The notes: a model not told the origin generated them from the sequence alone. A stretch of DNA of 64,000 nucleotides from Actinomadura luzonensis (GCF_022664455.2 NZ_JAKRKC020000001.1:4655001-4719000); one strand, 5' to 3'; counted from the first letter of the stretch, positions 53,368 to 63,030 are shown. A program made the numbers and translations.

Positions 53368-53934
53368 CGATCAACTCCTGGACGAGGGCCGGCAGCGCCC
53401 GGCCGATCGGCTCCCGGATCACCCGGTCGGCGAAGGGATCATAGGGGGTCGGCTCGGCGTTGACGACGACCAGGCGGGCCCCGGCGTCGAGCGCCTCCCC
53501 GCACAGCCCGGCCGCCGGGTGCACGGTCAGCGACGTGCCGACCGCCACGAACAGCCCGCAGGAGCGGGCGGCGGCGCGGGCCGCCGCCAGCACCTCCGGC
53601 CTGAGCGACTGGTCGAAGGAGATCGTGTTGGCCTTCTGCAGGCCGCCGCAGCGCGGGCACGGCGGGTCGTCCTCGCCCGCGGCCACCCGCTTCAGCACCT
53701 CCTCCATCGGCGTGACGAGCCCGCACGACAGGCACTCGGCGCGGCGCTCCAGGCCGCGTGGCCGAGCCTGGCGCGCCAGGTGCGCCGCCTGACCTCGGGG
53801 TCGGCGAGGTAGCGGTCGATCGTGGCGTCGGCCTCGGCCTGCGGGTTCTTCGTCCAGACGCCCCGCGGCCCGCGGAAGTCGGGGATGCCGGAGTCGGTCG
53901 AGATGCCCGCCCCGGTCAGGACCGACACCGGCAT
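53354..53934 (-). pseudogene. Sirtuin (SIR2) gene with internal deletion and frameshift
   Basis: The N-terminal part starts normally (MPVSVLTGAGISTDSGIPDFRG...VWTKNPQAEADATIDRYLADPEVRRRTWRARLGHAAW, ATG 53934). Near 53745-53760 the frame changes. The C-terminal part is then clear in another frame (AECLSCGLVTPMEE, CPRCGGLQKANTISFDQSL, VAVGTSLTVHPAAGL, VVVNAEPTPYD). About 50 residues that should lie between them, including TQNxDGLH and the catalytic His of the ExHG motif, are absent. As written it cannot encode an active deacylase. Confidence 0.8.
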
Positions 53935-53976
53935 TGGCTCGTTCACCTGGCAAACGGTGTCACACTTGGGTGGCGT

Positions 53977-54858
53977 ATGCGACTTCCGCCCCACATCCTC
54001 GTGGTCAACGGCATCAAGGTCCGCCGCCCGGTGTTCCTGCTGGGCGCCCCGCACTCCGGCGCGGACCTCCTGGCCCGCGCGCTCAAACGCTCCCCGGGCT
54101 TCCACGTCACGATCGGCCGGGCCGGCGTGGCGCACGTGGTGTACGCCTTCGCCCGCCGGCCGTCCATCGCCGGCACCTCGGGCGCGGTGCGGGTGCTGCG
54201 CGACGCACTCGCCGAGTCCTGGCAGGTGCTGCCCGGCTCGTGCGGGCAGTGCCCGGCGCCGTGCCGGGAGGCGGGCGGCGTCACCGGCGCCGGCCCGTGC
54301 GTGGCCACCGGCGAGATCGTGCGCTTCGGCGACGGCAGCCCCGACCTCATCTACAGCGCGCCGGTGCTGCTGCGGGCCTTCCCCGACGCCCGGTTCGTGC
54401 AGCTCGTCCGCGACGGCAGGGACGTGGCCGCCGCCATGCTCGCCGACCCGGCCTGCCTGGCCTGGTTCCGGCCGGCGATGCTGAGCGGCCGGACCGAGTT
54501 CCCCAACGCCTTCCTCGGCGTCAACAAGGACGAGCACCTCGACCGCTGGAAGGGCATGCCGGCGGCGGGCAAGTGCGCGCTGCGCTGGCGCAGCGCGGTG
54601 CGGCTGAGCGCCGAGCTGCGCCGCGCGCTGCCCGCCGGCCAGCTCCTGACCCTGCGTTACGAGGAGTTGGTGGGCCGGCCCGCGCAGGCGGCGGCCGCGC
54701 TCGCCGAGTACCTGGAGACCCGGGTGTCGAAGGTCGCGCTCTACGGCAGGGACGCCGAGGTCGGCGCCTGGCGCTCCCGGCTGCGCCCGGCGGACCGGCA
54801 GCTGGTGGAGAAGGTGGCGCGTGAGGAGCTCACGCGGCTGGGCTACCTGACGAGCTGA
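53977..54858 (+). CDS. Sulfotransferase-family protein
   Basis: A 293-residue PAPS-dependent sulfotransferase-like protein. The 5'-phosphosulfate loop is FLLGAPHSGADLLARAL and the 3'-phosphate motif is FVQLVRDGRDVAAAML; LTLRYEELVGRPAQ is family-typical. A cysteine-rich loop (GSCGQCPAPCREAGG) between them is unusual and might bind metal. Start ATG 53977, with ggtgg upstream. The acceptor is unknown. The last 29 bases overlap the convergent ABC exporter gene. Confidence 0.85.
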   Translation: MRLPPHILVVNGIKVRRPVFLLGAPHSGADLLARALKRSPGFHVTIGRAGVAHVVYAFARRPSIAGTSGAVRVLRDALAESWQVLPGSCGQCPAPCREAGGVTGAGPCVATGEIVRFGDGSPDLIYSAPVLLRAFPDARFVQLVRDGRDVAAAMLADPACLAWFRPAMLSGRTEFPNAFLGVNKDEHLDRWKGMPAAGKCALRWRSAVRLSAELRRALPAGQLLTLRYEELVGRPAQAAAALAEYLETRVSKVALYGRDAEVGAWRSRLRPADRQLVEKVAREELTRLGYLTS

Positions 54859-56716
54859 ACTGGGTGCGGTAGAGCTCGGCGTACAGGCCGCCGCGGGCCA
54901 GCAGCTCCTCGTGCCCGCCGCGCTCGGCCACCCGGCCCTCGTGCACGACGAGGATCTCGTCGGCCTCCCTGATCGTCGAGAGCCGGTGCGCGATCACCAG
55001 CGAGGTACGGCCCTCCAGCGCGGTCTTCAGCGCCACCTGCACGGCCGCCTCGGACTCGGAGTCGAGGTGCGCGGTCGCCTCGTCCAGCACCACCACGCGG
55101 GGGGCCTTGAGCAGCAGCCGGGCCAGCGCGAGGCGCTGCTTCTCGCCGCCCGACAGCCGGTAGCCGCGATCGCCCACCACGGTCTCCAGCCGGTCCGGCA
55201 GGGACTCGACGAGGTCGCCGATCTGCGCGGCCCGCAGCGCCGCCCAGATCTCCTCCTCCGTGGCCTCCGGGCGGGCGTAGCGGAGGTTGGCGCCGATCGT
55301 GTCGTGGTAGAGGTGGGCGTCCTGCATGACCACGCCCACGGTGTCGCGCAGCGAGGCGAGCGTGGCCTCGCGCACGTCGAGCCCGTTGATCCGGACGGCG
55401 CCCTCGTTGACGTCGTACAGGCGCGAGACCAGCGAGGTGATCGTGGTCTTGCCCGCGCCCGAGTGGCCGACCAGCGCGATGAGCTGCCCGGGACGGGCGG
55501 TGAACGACACGCCCTTCAGCACGGGCTGCGACGGGCCGGTGTCCTGGCGGGCCACGGACTCCAGGCTGGCGAGGGAGACCTCCTCGGCCGCCGGGTAGCG
55601 GAAGTGCACGTCGTCGAACTCGATCGTCACCGGGCCCTCGGGGACGGGGCGGGCGTCCGGCCGCTCGGCGACCATCGGCCTGAGGTCGAGGATCTCGAAG
55701 ACGCGGTCGAAGCTGACCAGCGCCGTCATCACGTCGACGTGCACGTTGGACAGCGAGGTGAGCGGGCCGTAGAGGCGCATCAGCAGCGCGGCCAGCGCCA
55801 CCAGCGTGCCCAGCTCGAAGAAGCCGTCGACCGCGAGCACGCCGCCGATGCCGTAGACCAGGGCCGTGGCGAGCGCCGCGACCAGGCCGAGGGCGACGCG
55901 GAAGACGGTGCCGTACATGCCGACCCGGACGCCGACGTCGCGCACCCGGGCGGCCCGGCCGCCGAACACCGCGGCGTCGTCCTCCGGACGGCCGTACAGC
56001 TTGGCGACCATGGCGCCGGCGACGTTGAAGCGCTCGGTGGTGACCGAGCTCATCTCGGCGTCGAGCTGCATCTGCTCGCGGGTCAGGGCGGACATGCGGC
56101 GGCCGACGTACTTGGCGGGCACCACGAAGATCGGCAGCAGCACCAGCGCGACCAGCGTCACCTGCCACGACAGCGCCAGCATGGCGCCCATCACCAGGAC
56201 CAGGCTGACCACGTTCGACACGACCGACGACAGGGTGCTGGTGAGCGCGCGCTGCGCGCCGATCACGTCGGTGTTGAGCCTGCTGACCAGGGCGCCGGTC
56301 TGGGCGCGCATGAAGAACGCGACCGGCATGCGCTGCACGTGGTCGAACACCTCGGTGCGCAGGTCGTAGATCAGGCCCTCGCCGATGCGCGCGGAGTACC
56401 AGCGCTGCACCAGCGTCAGCCCGGCGTCCACCAGGGCCAGCGCGCCGATCGCGACGGCCAGCCAGACGACGACGCCGGCCCGCCTGGGCAGGATGCCGTC
56501 GTCGATGATCGCCTTCATCAGCAGCGGGTTGGCGATCACGATCACCGCGCCCGCCACCACGAGCAGCAGGAACGCGGCGATCTGCGCGGTGTACGGGCGC
56601 GCGTAGCCGGCGATGCGCCGCACCGTGCCCGGCCGCAGCCGCTGCCTGGTCACCGACTCGTCGCGGCGCAGCGACATCATCACGTGGGGGCCGAAGCCCC
56701 CTCCCATCATCGCCAT
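54830..56716 (-). CDS. ABC exporter, fused permease-ATPase
   Basis: A 628-residue half-transporter. Six helices span about residues 35-330 (AAFLLLVVAGAVIVIANPLLM, VVVWLAVAIGALALV and others). The ATPase has Walker A GHSGAGKTT, Q-loop VMQDAHLYHDTI, signature LSGGEKQRLALA, Walker B VVVLDEATAHLD and H-loop VIAHRLSTI. It probably works as a homodimer. Cargo may be lipid, peptide or drug. The start MAMMGGGFGPHVMM is typical of a common actinobacterial subfamily. ATG 56716. Confidence 0.95.
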   Translation of the reverse strand: MAMMGGGFGPHVMMSLRRDESVTRQRLRPGTVRRIAGYARPYTAQIAAFLLLVVAGAVIVIANPLLMKAIIDDGILPRRAGVVVWLAVAIGALALVDAGLTLVQRWYSARIGEGLIYDLRTEVFDHVQRMPVAFFMRAQTGALVSRLNTDVIGAQRALTSTLSSVVSNVVSLVLVMGAMLALSWQVTLVALVLLPIFVVPAKYVGRRMSALTREQMQLDAEMSSVTTERFNVAGAMVAKLYGRPEDDAAVFGGRAARVRDVGVRVGMYGTVFRVALGLVAALATALVYGIGGVLAVDGFFELGTLVALAALLMRLYGPLTSLSNVHVDVMTALVSFDRVFEILDLRPMVAERPDARPVPEGPVTIEFDDVHFRYPAAEEVSLASLESVARQDTGPSQPVLKGVSFTARPGQLIALVGHSGAGKTTITSLVSRLYDVNEGAVRINGLDVREATLASLRDTVGVVMQDAHLYHDTIGANLRYARPEATEEEIWAALRAAQIGDLVESLPDRLETVVGDRGYRLSGGEKQRLALARLLLKAPRVVVLDEATAHLDSESEAAVQVALKTALEGRTSLVIAHRLSTIREADEILVVHEGRVAERGGHEELLARGGLYAELYRTQFSSSGSPAA

Positions 56717-56823
56717 CCGGGGTCCCTTCTCGTCCCCCGGACACAGCGCCGGGTGCGGCGGGCCGATTCCCGGCTCAGCTCAGCGCGAAATACCGCGGCG
56801 GCCGGCTCGGCCCGCGGGTTCGG

Positions 56824-57648
56824 TCAGCCGCCGAACAGGGCCTTGATGCGGGCGGCCTGCTCCAGCCCTTCGGCCACCCCCTGCTCCTCCAGGGTGCGCC
56901 CCCGCGCGCCCTGCAGGAGCCGTTTGGTCGCGACGGCCGCGTCCCGGTTGGTGGACAGCAGCTGCGCCGCCTTGTCGCGGACCGCCCGGTCGAGGTCGTC
57001 GCGGGCGACCACCTGCTCCGCGAGGCCGATGCGCATGGCCTCCTCGGCGTGCACGGTCCTGGCGGTCAGGCAGATGTCGATCGCCTTGGCCAGGCCCACC
57101 AGCTCGACCAGGGGTTTGGTTCCCGTGAGATCCGGCACCAGCCCGAGGGCCGGCTCCTTCATGCAGAATTTGACGTCGTCGGCCACGATCCGCAGGTCGC
57201 AGGCCAGCGCGAGCTGGAATCCCGCGCCGATCGCGTGTCCCTGCACCGCGGCGATGGAGACGATCTCCGGCCGGCGCAGCCACAGGAACCCCGCCTGGGC
57301 CTTTCTGATGCTGTGCTCGAAGTCCGCGTCCCCGCCTCTGGCCGCCGAGCTGAACGAGCCCTGTCCGGGCACCCCTTCCGGGGTGAACATCCGCAGGTCG
57401 ATGCCTGCCGAGAAGGACGGTCCCTCACCTTTCACGACGACGACGCGCACCTGCTCGGGCAGGCTCTCGCCGATGCCGGCCAGCGCCGTCCAGGTCGCGA
57501 ACGTCTGTGCGTTGCGCTTGTCCGGCCGGTCCAGCGTGATCGTCGCTATCTCACCGTCCACCTCGAAGCGGATTCCGATCTCCGCCAGCCGTTCGGCCGA
57601 GATGTCCTCCGCGTTCCCCCCGCGCTGCCGCGCCTGCGCTTCCGTCAT
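56824..57648 (-). CDS. Enoyl-CoA hydratase/isomerase family protein
   Basis: A 274-residue crotonase-fold protein. The oxyanion-hole segments are FSAGIDLRMF and QGHAIGAGFQLALACD, and the second active-site region is EPALGLVPDLTGTKPLVELVG. The Glu usual at the first catalytic position of hydratases is not where it would be in a classical enzyme (ALGLVPD with Asp instead), so isomerase or other crotonase chemistry is possible. Start ATG 57648. No linked fatty-acid genes. Confidence 0.9.
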   Translation of the reverse strand: MTEAQARQRGGNAEDISAERLAEIGIRFEVDGEIATITLDRPDKRNAQTFATWTALAGIGESLPEQVRVVVVKGEGPSFSAGIDLRMFTPEGVPGQGSFSSAARGGDADFEHSIRKAQAGFLWLRRPEIVSIAAVQGHAIGAGFQLALACDLRIVADDVKFCMKEPALGLVPDLTGTKPLVELVGLAKAIDICLTARTVHAEEAMRIGLAEQVVARDDLDRAVRDKAAQLLSTNRDAAVATKRLLQGARGRTLEEQGVAEGLEQAARIKALFGG

Positions 57649-57773
57649 CGCCCGCTCCCGGTCTCCGAAGTGCTGTCCGTCGCGCCCGAGCCTACAGAAT
57701 ATGGTTCTGGCTCGGGCGCGACGGCTGGCTGACTAGGGACGGGCGGCTGCGGTCGCACGTTCCGAGGCGGCCG

Positions 57774-57989
57774 TCAGCGCTTGGACTTGCCTCGGGTCGC
57801 CCCGCCGCGCCCGCGCAGAGTCACGCCGGACTCGCTCAGGATGCGGTGGATGAACCCGTAGGACCGACCGGTCGAAGCGGCGAGAGCGCGAATGCTCTCG
57901 CCCGCGGCGTAGCGCTTCTTGAGATCGCCGGCCAGTTTCTCCCGGTCGGCCCCGGTGACCCGGGTGCCCTTCTTCAGTGTCTCGGCCAC
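57774..57989 (-). CDS. Small helix-turn-helix protein
   Basis: A 71-residue basic protein conserved across actinomycetes. It contains AGDLKKRYAAGESIRALAAS TGRSYGFIHR, a resolvase-like HTH, and ends in a Gly/Arg/Lys tail (LRGRGGATRGKSKR). It has no effector domain. The start ATG at 57989 has aggagg upstream on the minus strand, a strong site suggesting high expression. Its target is unknown. Confidence 0.88.
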   Translation of the reverse strand: MAETLKKGTRVTGADREKLAGDLKKRYAAGESIRALAASTGRSYGFIHRILSESGVTLRGRGGATRGKSKR

Positions 57990-58102
57990 GAGTACCTCCT
58001 GTAGTGCCGGACTTCCGCAGCGTTACTCCGCCATGATCAGTCATTTCAGCGGGATCGGCTACCTACTCCACGGGAAAAGATCCGTACCCACTCAAATTAA
58101 GA

Positions 58103-59701
58103 TCAGGCAAGTGCCACAAGATCGGAAAATTCGTCGCTCCACGCGTCTTCAGTTCCGTCCGGTAGCAAGATCACCCTATCCGGTGACAGGGCGTCAACGG
58201 CACCCTCGTCATGGGTCACCAGGACGATTGCTCCTGAATACGACCTCAGAGCATTGAGCACCTGCTCGCGGGAGACGGGATCGAGGTTGTTCGTGGGCTC
58301 GTCGAGCAGCAGGACGTTGGCACTGGAGAGCACCAGCATGGCCAGGGCGAGCCGGGTCTTCTCGCCGCCGGACAGCACGCCGGCGGGCTTGTCGACGTCG
58401 TCGCCGGTGAACAGGAACGAGCCGAGCACCTTGCGCAGCTCGGTGTCGGTGAACTCGCCCCCGGCCGAGCGCATGTTCTCCAGCAGCGTGCGGCCGGCGT
58501 CGAGGGTCTCGTGCTCCTGGGCGTAGTAGCCGATCTTCAGGCCGTGGCCGGGCCGCAGCTCGCCGGTGTCGGGCGTCTCCAGGCCGCCGAGCAGGCGCAG
58601 CAGCGTGGTCTTGCCCGCGCCGTTGAGGCCGAGGATGACGACCCGGTGACCTCGGTCGATGGCCACGTCGACGTCGGTGAAGACCTCCAGCGAGCCGTAC
58701 GACTTGGACAGGCCCTGGGCCGTCAGCGGGGTGCGCCCGCACGGCTGCGGGTCGGGGAAGCGCAGCCGCGCCACCTTGTCGGAGACGCGCTCCTCCTCGG
58801 TGGAGGCGAGCAGGCGGTGCGCGCGGCGCATCATGTCCTGGGCGGCCTTGGCCTTGGTGGCCTTGGCGCGCATCTTGTCGGCCTGCGCCAGCAGCGCGCC
58901 CGCCTGCTTCTCGGCGTTGGCGCGCTCGCGCTTCCTGCGCTTCTCGTCGGTCTCGCGCTGGGCGAGGTACGCCTTCCAGCCGACGTTGTAGTGATCGATC
59001 ACCGAGCGGTTGGCGTCCAGGTGCAGGACCTTGTTGACCGTGGCTTCAAGAAGGCCGACGTCGTGACTGATGATCACCAAGCCACCTTGATGGCTGCGCA
59101 AAAAATCACGAAGCCAGCCGATTGAGTCAGCATCTAGATGGTTTGTCGGCTCGTCGAGAAGGAGAGTTTCCGCTCCGCTGAAAAGAATTCGGGCCAATTC
59201 CACGCGCCTGCGCTGACCGCCGGAAAGCGTTTGCAGCGGTTGTGTCAGCACCCGGTCGGGCAGCCCGAGACTGGAGGCGATCGAGGCGGCCTCCGACTCG
59301 GCGGCGTAACCGCCGAGCACGTGCATCTGGTCCTCCAGGCGGCCGTAGCGGCGCACGGCCCGCTCGCGGGTGCGCTCGTCGGCGGAGGACATGCCGAGCT
59401 CGGCCTCGCGCAGCTCGCGCAGCACCTCGTCGAGGCCCCGGGCGGACAGGATGCGGTCGCGGGCCAGCACCTGCAGGTCGCCGGTGCGCGGGTCCTGGGG
59501 CAGGTAGCCGATCGAGCCGCTGGTCGTGACGGTGCCCGCGGCAGGCAGCGCCTCGCCCGCGAGCACCTTGGTCAGCGTGGTCTTGCCGGCGCCGTTGCGG
59601 CCGACGAGCCCGATCTTGTCACCCGGGTTGACCCGGAAGGAGGCGTTCTCGATGAGCAGGCGCGCGCCGGCGCGCAGCTCGATATCATTGGCGATGATCA
59701 T
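58103..59701 (-). CDS. ABC-F family ATPase (EttA-like)
   Basis: A 532-residue soluble protein with two ABC domains and no membrane part. Walker A GLVGRNGAGKTTL and GLNGAGKTTLL; signatures LSGGQRRRVELA and LSGGEKTRLALA; Walker B LLLDEPTNHLDAD and LLLDEPTNNLDPV. The charged linker between domains (YLAQRETDEKRRKRERANAEKQ) is the tRNA-facing arm. ABC-F proteins act on ribosomes, as translation factors or in antibiotic protection. The ATG at 59701 (MIIANDIELRAG) is the usual start; an upstream extension to 59761 is less likely. Base composition within 59041-59240 is noticeably lower in GC than the rest. Confidence 0.94.
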   Translation of the reverse strand: MIIANDIELRAGARLLIENASFRVNPGDKIGLVGRNGAGKTTLTKVLAGEALPAAGTVTTSGSIGYLPQDPRTGDLQVLARDRILSARGLDEVLRELREAELGMSSADERTRERAVRRYGRLEDQMHVLGGYAAESEAASIASSLGLPDRVLTQPLQTLSGGQRRRVELARILFSGAETLLLDEPTNHLDADSIGWLRDFLRSHQGGLVIISHDVGLLEATVNKVLHLDANRSVIDHYNVGWKAYLAQRETDEKRRKRERANAEKQAGALLAQADKMRAKATKAKAAQDMMRRAHRLLASTEEERVSDKVARLRFPDPQPCGRTPLTAQGLSKSYGSLEVFTDVDVAIDRGHRVVILGLNGAGKTTLLRLLGGLETPDTGELRPGHGLKIGYYAQEHETLDAGRTLLENMRSAGGEFTDTELRKVLGSFLFTGDDVDKPAGVLSGGEKTRLALAMLVLSSANVLLLDEPTNNLDPVSREQVLNALRSYSGAIVLVTHDEGAVDALSPDRVILLPDGTEDAWSDEFSDLVALA

Positions 59702-59815
59702 GGTGGCGGAAACACTCCCGAGGTAGGAAACAAGGGTTTTGGGCGTGCTACGCCTGATCAATCGGGAGTAGGCATACGATCAGTGTAGAGCGCCGTCCGG
59801 GAGCCCCACCTCTGC

Positions 59816-62413
59816 TTAACGCGCCGTCCCCGCCTCCTCTTCCTTCAGGTGCCCGCCGATCAGGGCGAGGTTGTGGATGGCCGCCAGCCCGTACTGCGCG
59901 GCGCCGTTGGTGCTGACGAACGGGGCCTCCAGCACCGGCATGAGCACCCCGGGGCCGTCCACGGCGGTCAGCTCCCACTTCTCCTGCCGCTGCAGCGGGT
60001 TGCTGTTGAGCTGGTCGCCCTCGTCGCGGGCGAACTTGCGCCACGCCCACGCGGCGAGGTCGGCGTCGCCGGTGCGGGCCGCCGCGTACGCCGTCAGCCG
60101 GCTGTGCGCCTGGATCAGCGAGATGCCGCCGAGGCGCTGCCCGGTCTCCGCCTCCTGCTGCTCCGGCGGGGCCAGGTAGAGGCGGCAGTACTCCAGCCAG
60201 GCCGCCTCGAAGCCGGGCACGTCCACCAGGTCGATCAGCTCGGCGCAGATCTCCGGCAGGCCGAACAGCGACGACAGGTGGGAGATCGCGATCTTGTCGG
60301 CCGAGGTGTCGAAGCGGCCGGTGGCGAGGTCCATGCGGGCCTCGCCGGTCAGGAAGCGGCGCGGCAGCGCGGCGATGTCGGCCATCGTGCCGAGCAGCCG
60401 GTCCCTGGCCCGCTCGTCGCCGTGCCGCTCCCAGCGGGTCAGCCAGGCGGCGGCCAGCGCGCCCCAGTCGGTGCCGAGCCCGACCGACAGCGCCGACGGG
60501 TCCGGCGTGTAGACGTCCTCGCGGACCTTGCGCTGCGGGTCGACGACCGTGAACGTCTCCTCCGGCGCGCTCAGCTCGTCCATCAGGTCGCCGGCGCGCT
60601 CGTCGGCCGTCAGGTAGTGGAAGAAGCGGCGGTAGGCGGCGTTGGAGATGCGCACCTGCTTGCAGCTGCAGCCCCAGTGCTGGACGTTGTGCCGGCTGCC
60701 GAGGCCCTTCCAGCGGCCCAGGTGGTAGACGTCCACCTCGCCGGTGTGGCGGGTCATGGCCTCGGCGAAGCGGAAGACGTCGGCGCGGCCGGTGCGCAGG
60801 TACTGCAGCCACAGCCACAGGTCGGGCGACAGCTCGGAGTTGTCCCAGGCGTAGCCGCCCACGTCGTAGCGCCAGGTGTGGCGGTCGGGGTCGTAGGTGT
60901 GCATGACGTCGCCGTAGTCCCAGAACCCGTACCAGCGGCGCTGCTCGCGCTCGCGGACGTACAGGTCGAACAGGAAGTCCAGGCGGTCCTCGATCGCGGC
61001 GCGGGCGGGCGTGGAGCGGTCGGGTAGGTCCCAGACGCCGAACACGCCGGCCTCGCGCAGCCGCCCGGGCGCCGCGGTCAGCAGGGCGGGCTCGTTCATG
61101 GCGGCGGCGAAGCCGGCCAGCTCGGCGGCCGAGGGGGTGGCGTCGAGGGCGCGCAGGCGCAGCTCGTGGGTGCGCGCGATGCCGCGCGGGTCGCCGAAGC
61201 CGGGCTCGTAGTCCTCGTAGGTGATCTCCAGCCCGTCGAGCTGCTCGGCGTAGGTGTCCTGGCCCATGCCGTCGTGGTAGAAGCGCAGGTCCATGGCGGG
61301 CGCGGACGGCGACCACAGCCAGACGGTCACGGTGGCGAGGTCGGTGGCCGCGTTCCTGACGTCGAGGCGGGTGGGGTGCAGCCGCCAGAAGTCGCGCAGC
61401 CCGAAGCCGAGCCCGCCGCTCACGCCGCCGAGGTAGCCGTAGCCGGCCGAGCGGGTGCCGGACGGGACCGTCACCCAGGCGTGGCCCTCGCCGGTGCGCT
61501 TGCGCAGGGTGAAGCCGTCAGCGGAGGACTGGTCGAGGGTGTGGTCGTTCCAGGCGGGGATCAGGTGCAGGCGGCTCGCGACCTCGGGGGCGAGCTCGCC
61601 GCACGGCAGGCCGGCCACCTGGTTGCGGCGGGCCCGCTCGCCGGGGTCGAGGCGCAGCCCGGTCAGGCCGCGCACGGCCTCGGTGAGGAAGCCGTCGGGC
61701 CCGGCCAGCCGCACGTGGCGGTCGTGCGGCTCGTCGCGCATGACGACGTCGGCGCGCAGGCCGAGCCCGGCCAGGAAGTCCCGCTCGGCGTCGCCGTCCC
61801 AGACGAAGGTGTGCAGGACGCGGACGTCCTCGGCGCCGGCGTGGAAGTACAGGCGGACGCTGAACGGCAGCCAGGAGCCGTGCCGGCCCTCCAGCCGGAT
61901 CACCGCGCGCACCGGGCCGGCCTGCTCGACCGTCACCCGCTCGACCAGGCCGGTGGCCTGCTCGCGGGGCGGCGCGGCGCCCTCGTCGGGGGTGGGGCCG
62001 TCCTGGCGGAGGCTGACCAGGCGGACGTCCCTGGCGATCTCCCGGCCGCCGCGCGCGACGGAGCGGGCCAGGGTGGGGCCGGTCTCCTCGATCGTCCAGG
62101 TGACGACACCGGTCGAGACCGTCAGCGTGCCGCCGTCGCGGGTGACGGTGACGGGCGTGTCCGGGGCGGCGGGCTCGCGGCCGGGCTCCAGCCGGTACGC
62201 GTCCGCGGCCGGCCCGGCCCCGGCGGCGTGCGCGGACCACTTGACCGAGCCGTCAGGCCAGGTGGCGGTCGCCCAGCTCTGCACGGGCACCGCGCGGCCG
62301 GCGTCGTCGCTCAGCGCGAACGGCGTCCCCGGCGCGACCGCTCCTCGCGGCCACGGGACTCCCCAGGTCACTCCCTGCTCGCCCGGTCGGTCCAGCCAGC
62401 GGAGCACGGTCAT
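59816..62413 (-). CDS. Exo-rhamnogalacturonan lyase family protein (PL26-like)
   Basis: An 865-residue protein resembling the PcRGLX/YetA group, which releases unsaturated disaccharides from rhamnogalacturonan-I. The N-terminal domain (VLRWLDRPGEQGVTWGVPWPRGAV, TWPDGSVKWSAHA) is the beta-rich YetA-type barrel. A second beta domain (about 170-400) leads to an alpha/alpha barrel (about 450-850) with GFWDYGDVMHTYD, YAWDNSELSPDLWLWLQYL and GRWKGLGSRHNVQHWGCSC. No signal peptide, so it acts on imported fragments. The ATG at 62413 overlaps the stop of the acetylesterase gene. Family assignment is from memory of these motifs. Confidence 0.75.
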   Translation of the reverse strand: MTVLRWLDRPGEQGVTWGVPWPRGAVAPGTPFALSDDAGRAVPVQSWATATWPDGSVKWSAHAAGAGPAADAYRLEPGREPAAPDTPVTVTRDGGTLTVSTGVVTWTIEETGPTLARSVARGGREIARDVRLVSLRQDGPTPDEGAAPPREQATGLVERVTVEQAGPVRAVIRLEGRHGSWLPFSVRLYFHAGAEDVRVLHTFVWDGDAERDFLAGLGLRADVVMRDEPHDRHVRLAGPDGFLTEAVRGLTGLRLDPGERARRNQVAGLPCGELAPEVASRLHLIPAWNDHTLDQSSADGFTLRKRTGEGHAWVTVPSGTRSAGYGYLGGVSGGLGFGLRDFWRLHPTRLDVRNAATDLATVTVWLWSPSAPAMDLRFYHDGMGQDTYAEQLDGLEITYEDYEPGFGDPRGIARTHELRLRALDATPSAAELAGFAAAMNEPALLTAAPGRLREAGVFGVWDLPDRSTPARAAIEDRLDFLFDLYVREREQRRWYGFWDYGDVMHTYDPDRHTWRYDVGGYAWDNSELSPDLWLWLQYLRTGRADVFRFAEAMTRHTGEVDVYHLGRWKGLGSRHNVQHWGCSCKQVRISNAAYRRFFHYLTADERAGDLMDELSAPEETFTVVDPQRKVREDVYTPDPSALSVGLGTDWGALAAAWLTRWERHGDERARDRLLGTMADIAALPRRFLTGEARMDLATGRFDTSADKIAISHLSSLFGLPEICAELIDLVDVPGFEAAWLEYCRLYLAPPEQQEAETGQRLGGISLIQAHSRLTAYAAARTGDADLAAWAWRKFARDEGDQLNSNPLQRQEKWELTAVDGPGVLMPVLEAPFVSTNGAAQYGLAAIHNLALIGGHLKEEEAGTAR

Positions 62414-63030
62414 GCGATCTCCTTCAGTCGCGCGGCGACGATGGCGGCCACCTCGTCGGCGCCGCGAAAGCAGAAGTGGGTGTCGTCGGCCACGCCGCCG
62501 GGATGGAGCGGGTGGGCGCCGGGCGGGAAGTGCGTGAACAGCGCCTTCGACCCCTCGGGGCCGAGGCGCTCGTACAGGGCGGTGGTGGCGGCGGTCAGGT
62601 CGACGAGCGGCACGTCCTCGGCGGCGGCCAGGTCGCGGACCAGGCCGGGGTAGCGGCCGTGCGTGGGCACCAGCCGGCCGCCCGCCCAGCGGCGGCGCTG
62701 CACGGGCGTGCACAGCACCGGCCGCGCCCCGGCGGCGCGCGCCTCCCCCAAGAAGGCGCGCAGGTTCTCCTGGTACGGCAGCTCCGGCTCCTTCTGGTCG
62801 TTGTGCCCGAACTGCAGGACGACCAGGTCGCCGGGGACGGCCTCGCGCAGCAGCGCCGCCCACAGGCCCTCGGCCCGGTGGCTGGCCGTGGTGGCGCCGC
62901 CCTTGGCGAAGTTGCGCACCGGGCCGCCGGCGTACGCCCCGAGCTGCGCCCCCCAGCCGGACATCGGCGCCTCCGAGGCCGGGCAGGAGGCCACCGTCGA
63001 GTCCCCCGCCAGCAGGACGGTCCGGGTCAC
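62410..63030 (-). CDS. Rhamnogalacturonan acetylesterase-like SGNH hydrolase (CE12 type)
   Basis: A 206-residue SGNH esterase with VLLAGDSTVAS (nucleophile Ser), NFAKGGATTAS, VLQFGHNDQKEPE and DDTHFCFRGADEVA (Asp-His pair). These blocks are typical of the rhamnogalacturonan acetylesterase group, which removes acetyl groups from galacturonate in RG-I. No signal peptide. The GTG at 63030 overlaps the permease stop (GTGA), and its own stop overlaps the lyase start (ATGA). Confidence 0.88.
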   Translation of the reverse strand: MTRTVLLAGDSTVASCPASEAPMSGWGAQLGAYAGGPVRNFAKGGATTASHRAEGLWAALLREAVPGDLVVLQFGHNDQKEPELPYQENLRAFLGEARAAGARPVLCTPVQRRRWAGGRLVPTHGRYPGLVRDLAAAEDVPLVDLTAATTALYERLGPEGSKALFTHFPPGAHPLHPGGVADDTHFCFRGADEVAAIVAARLKEIA

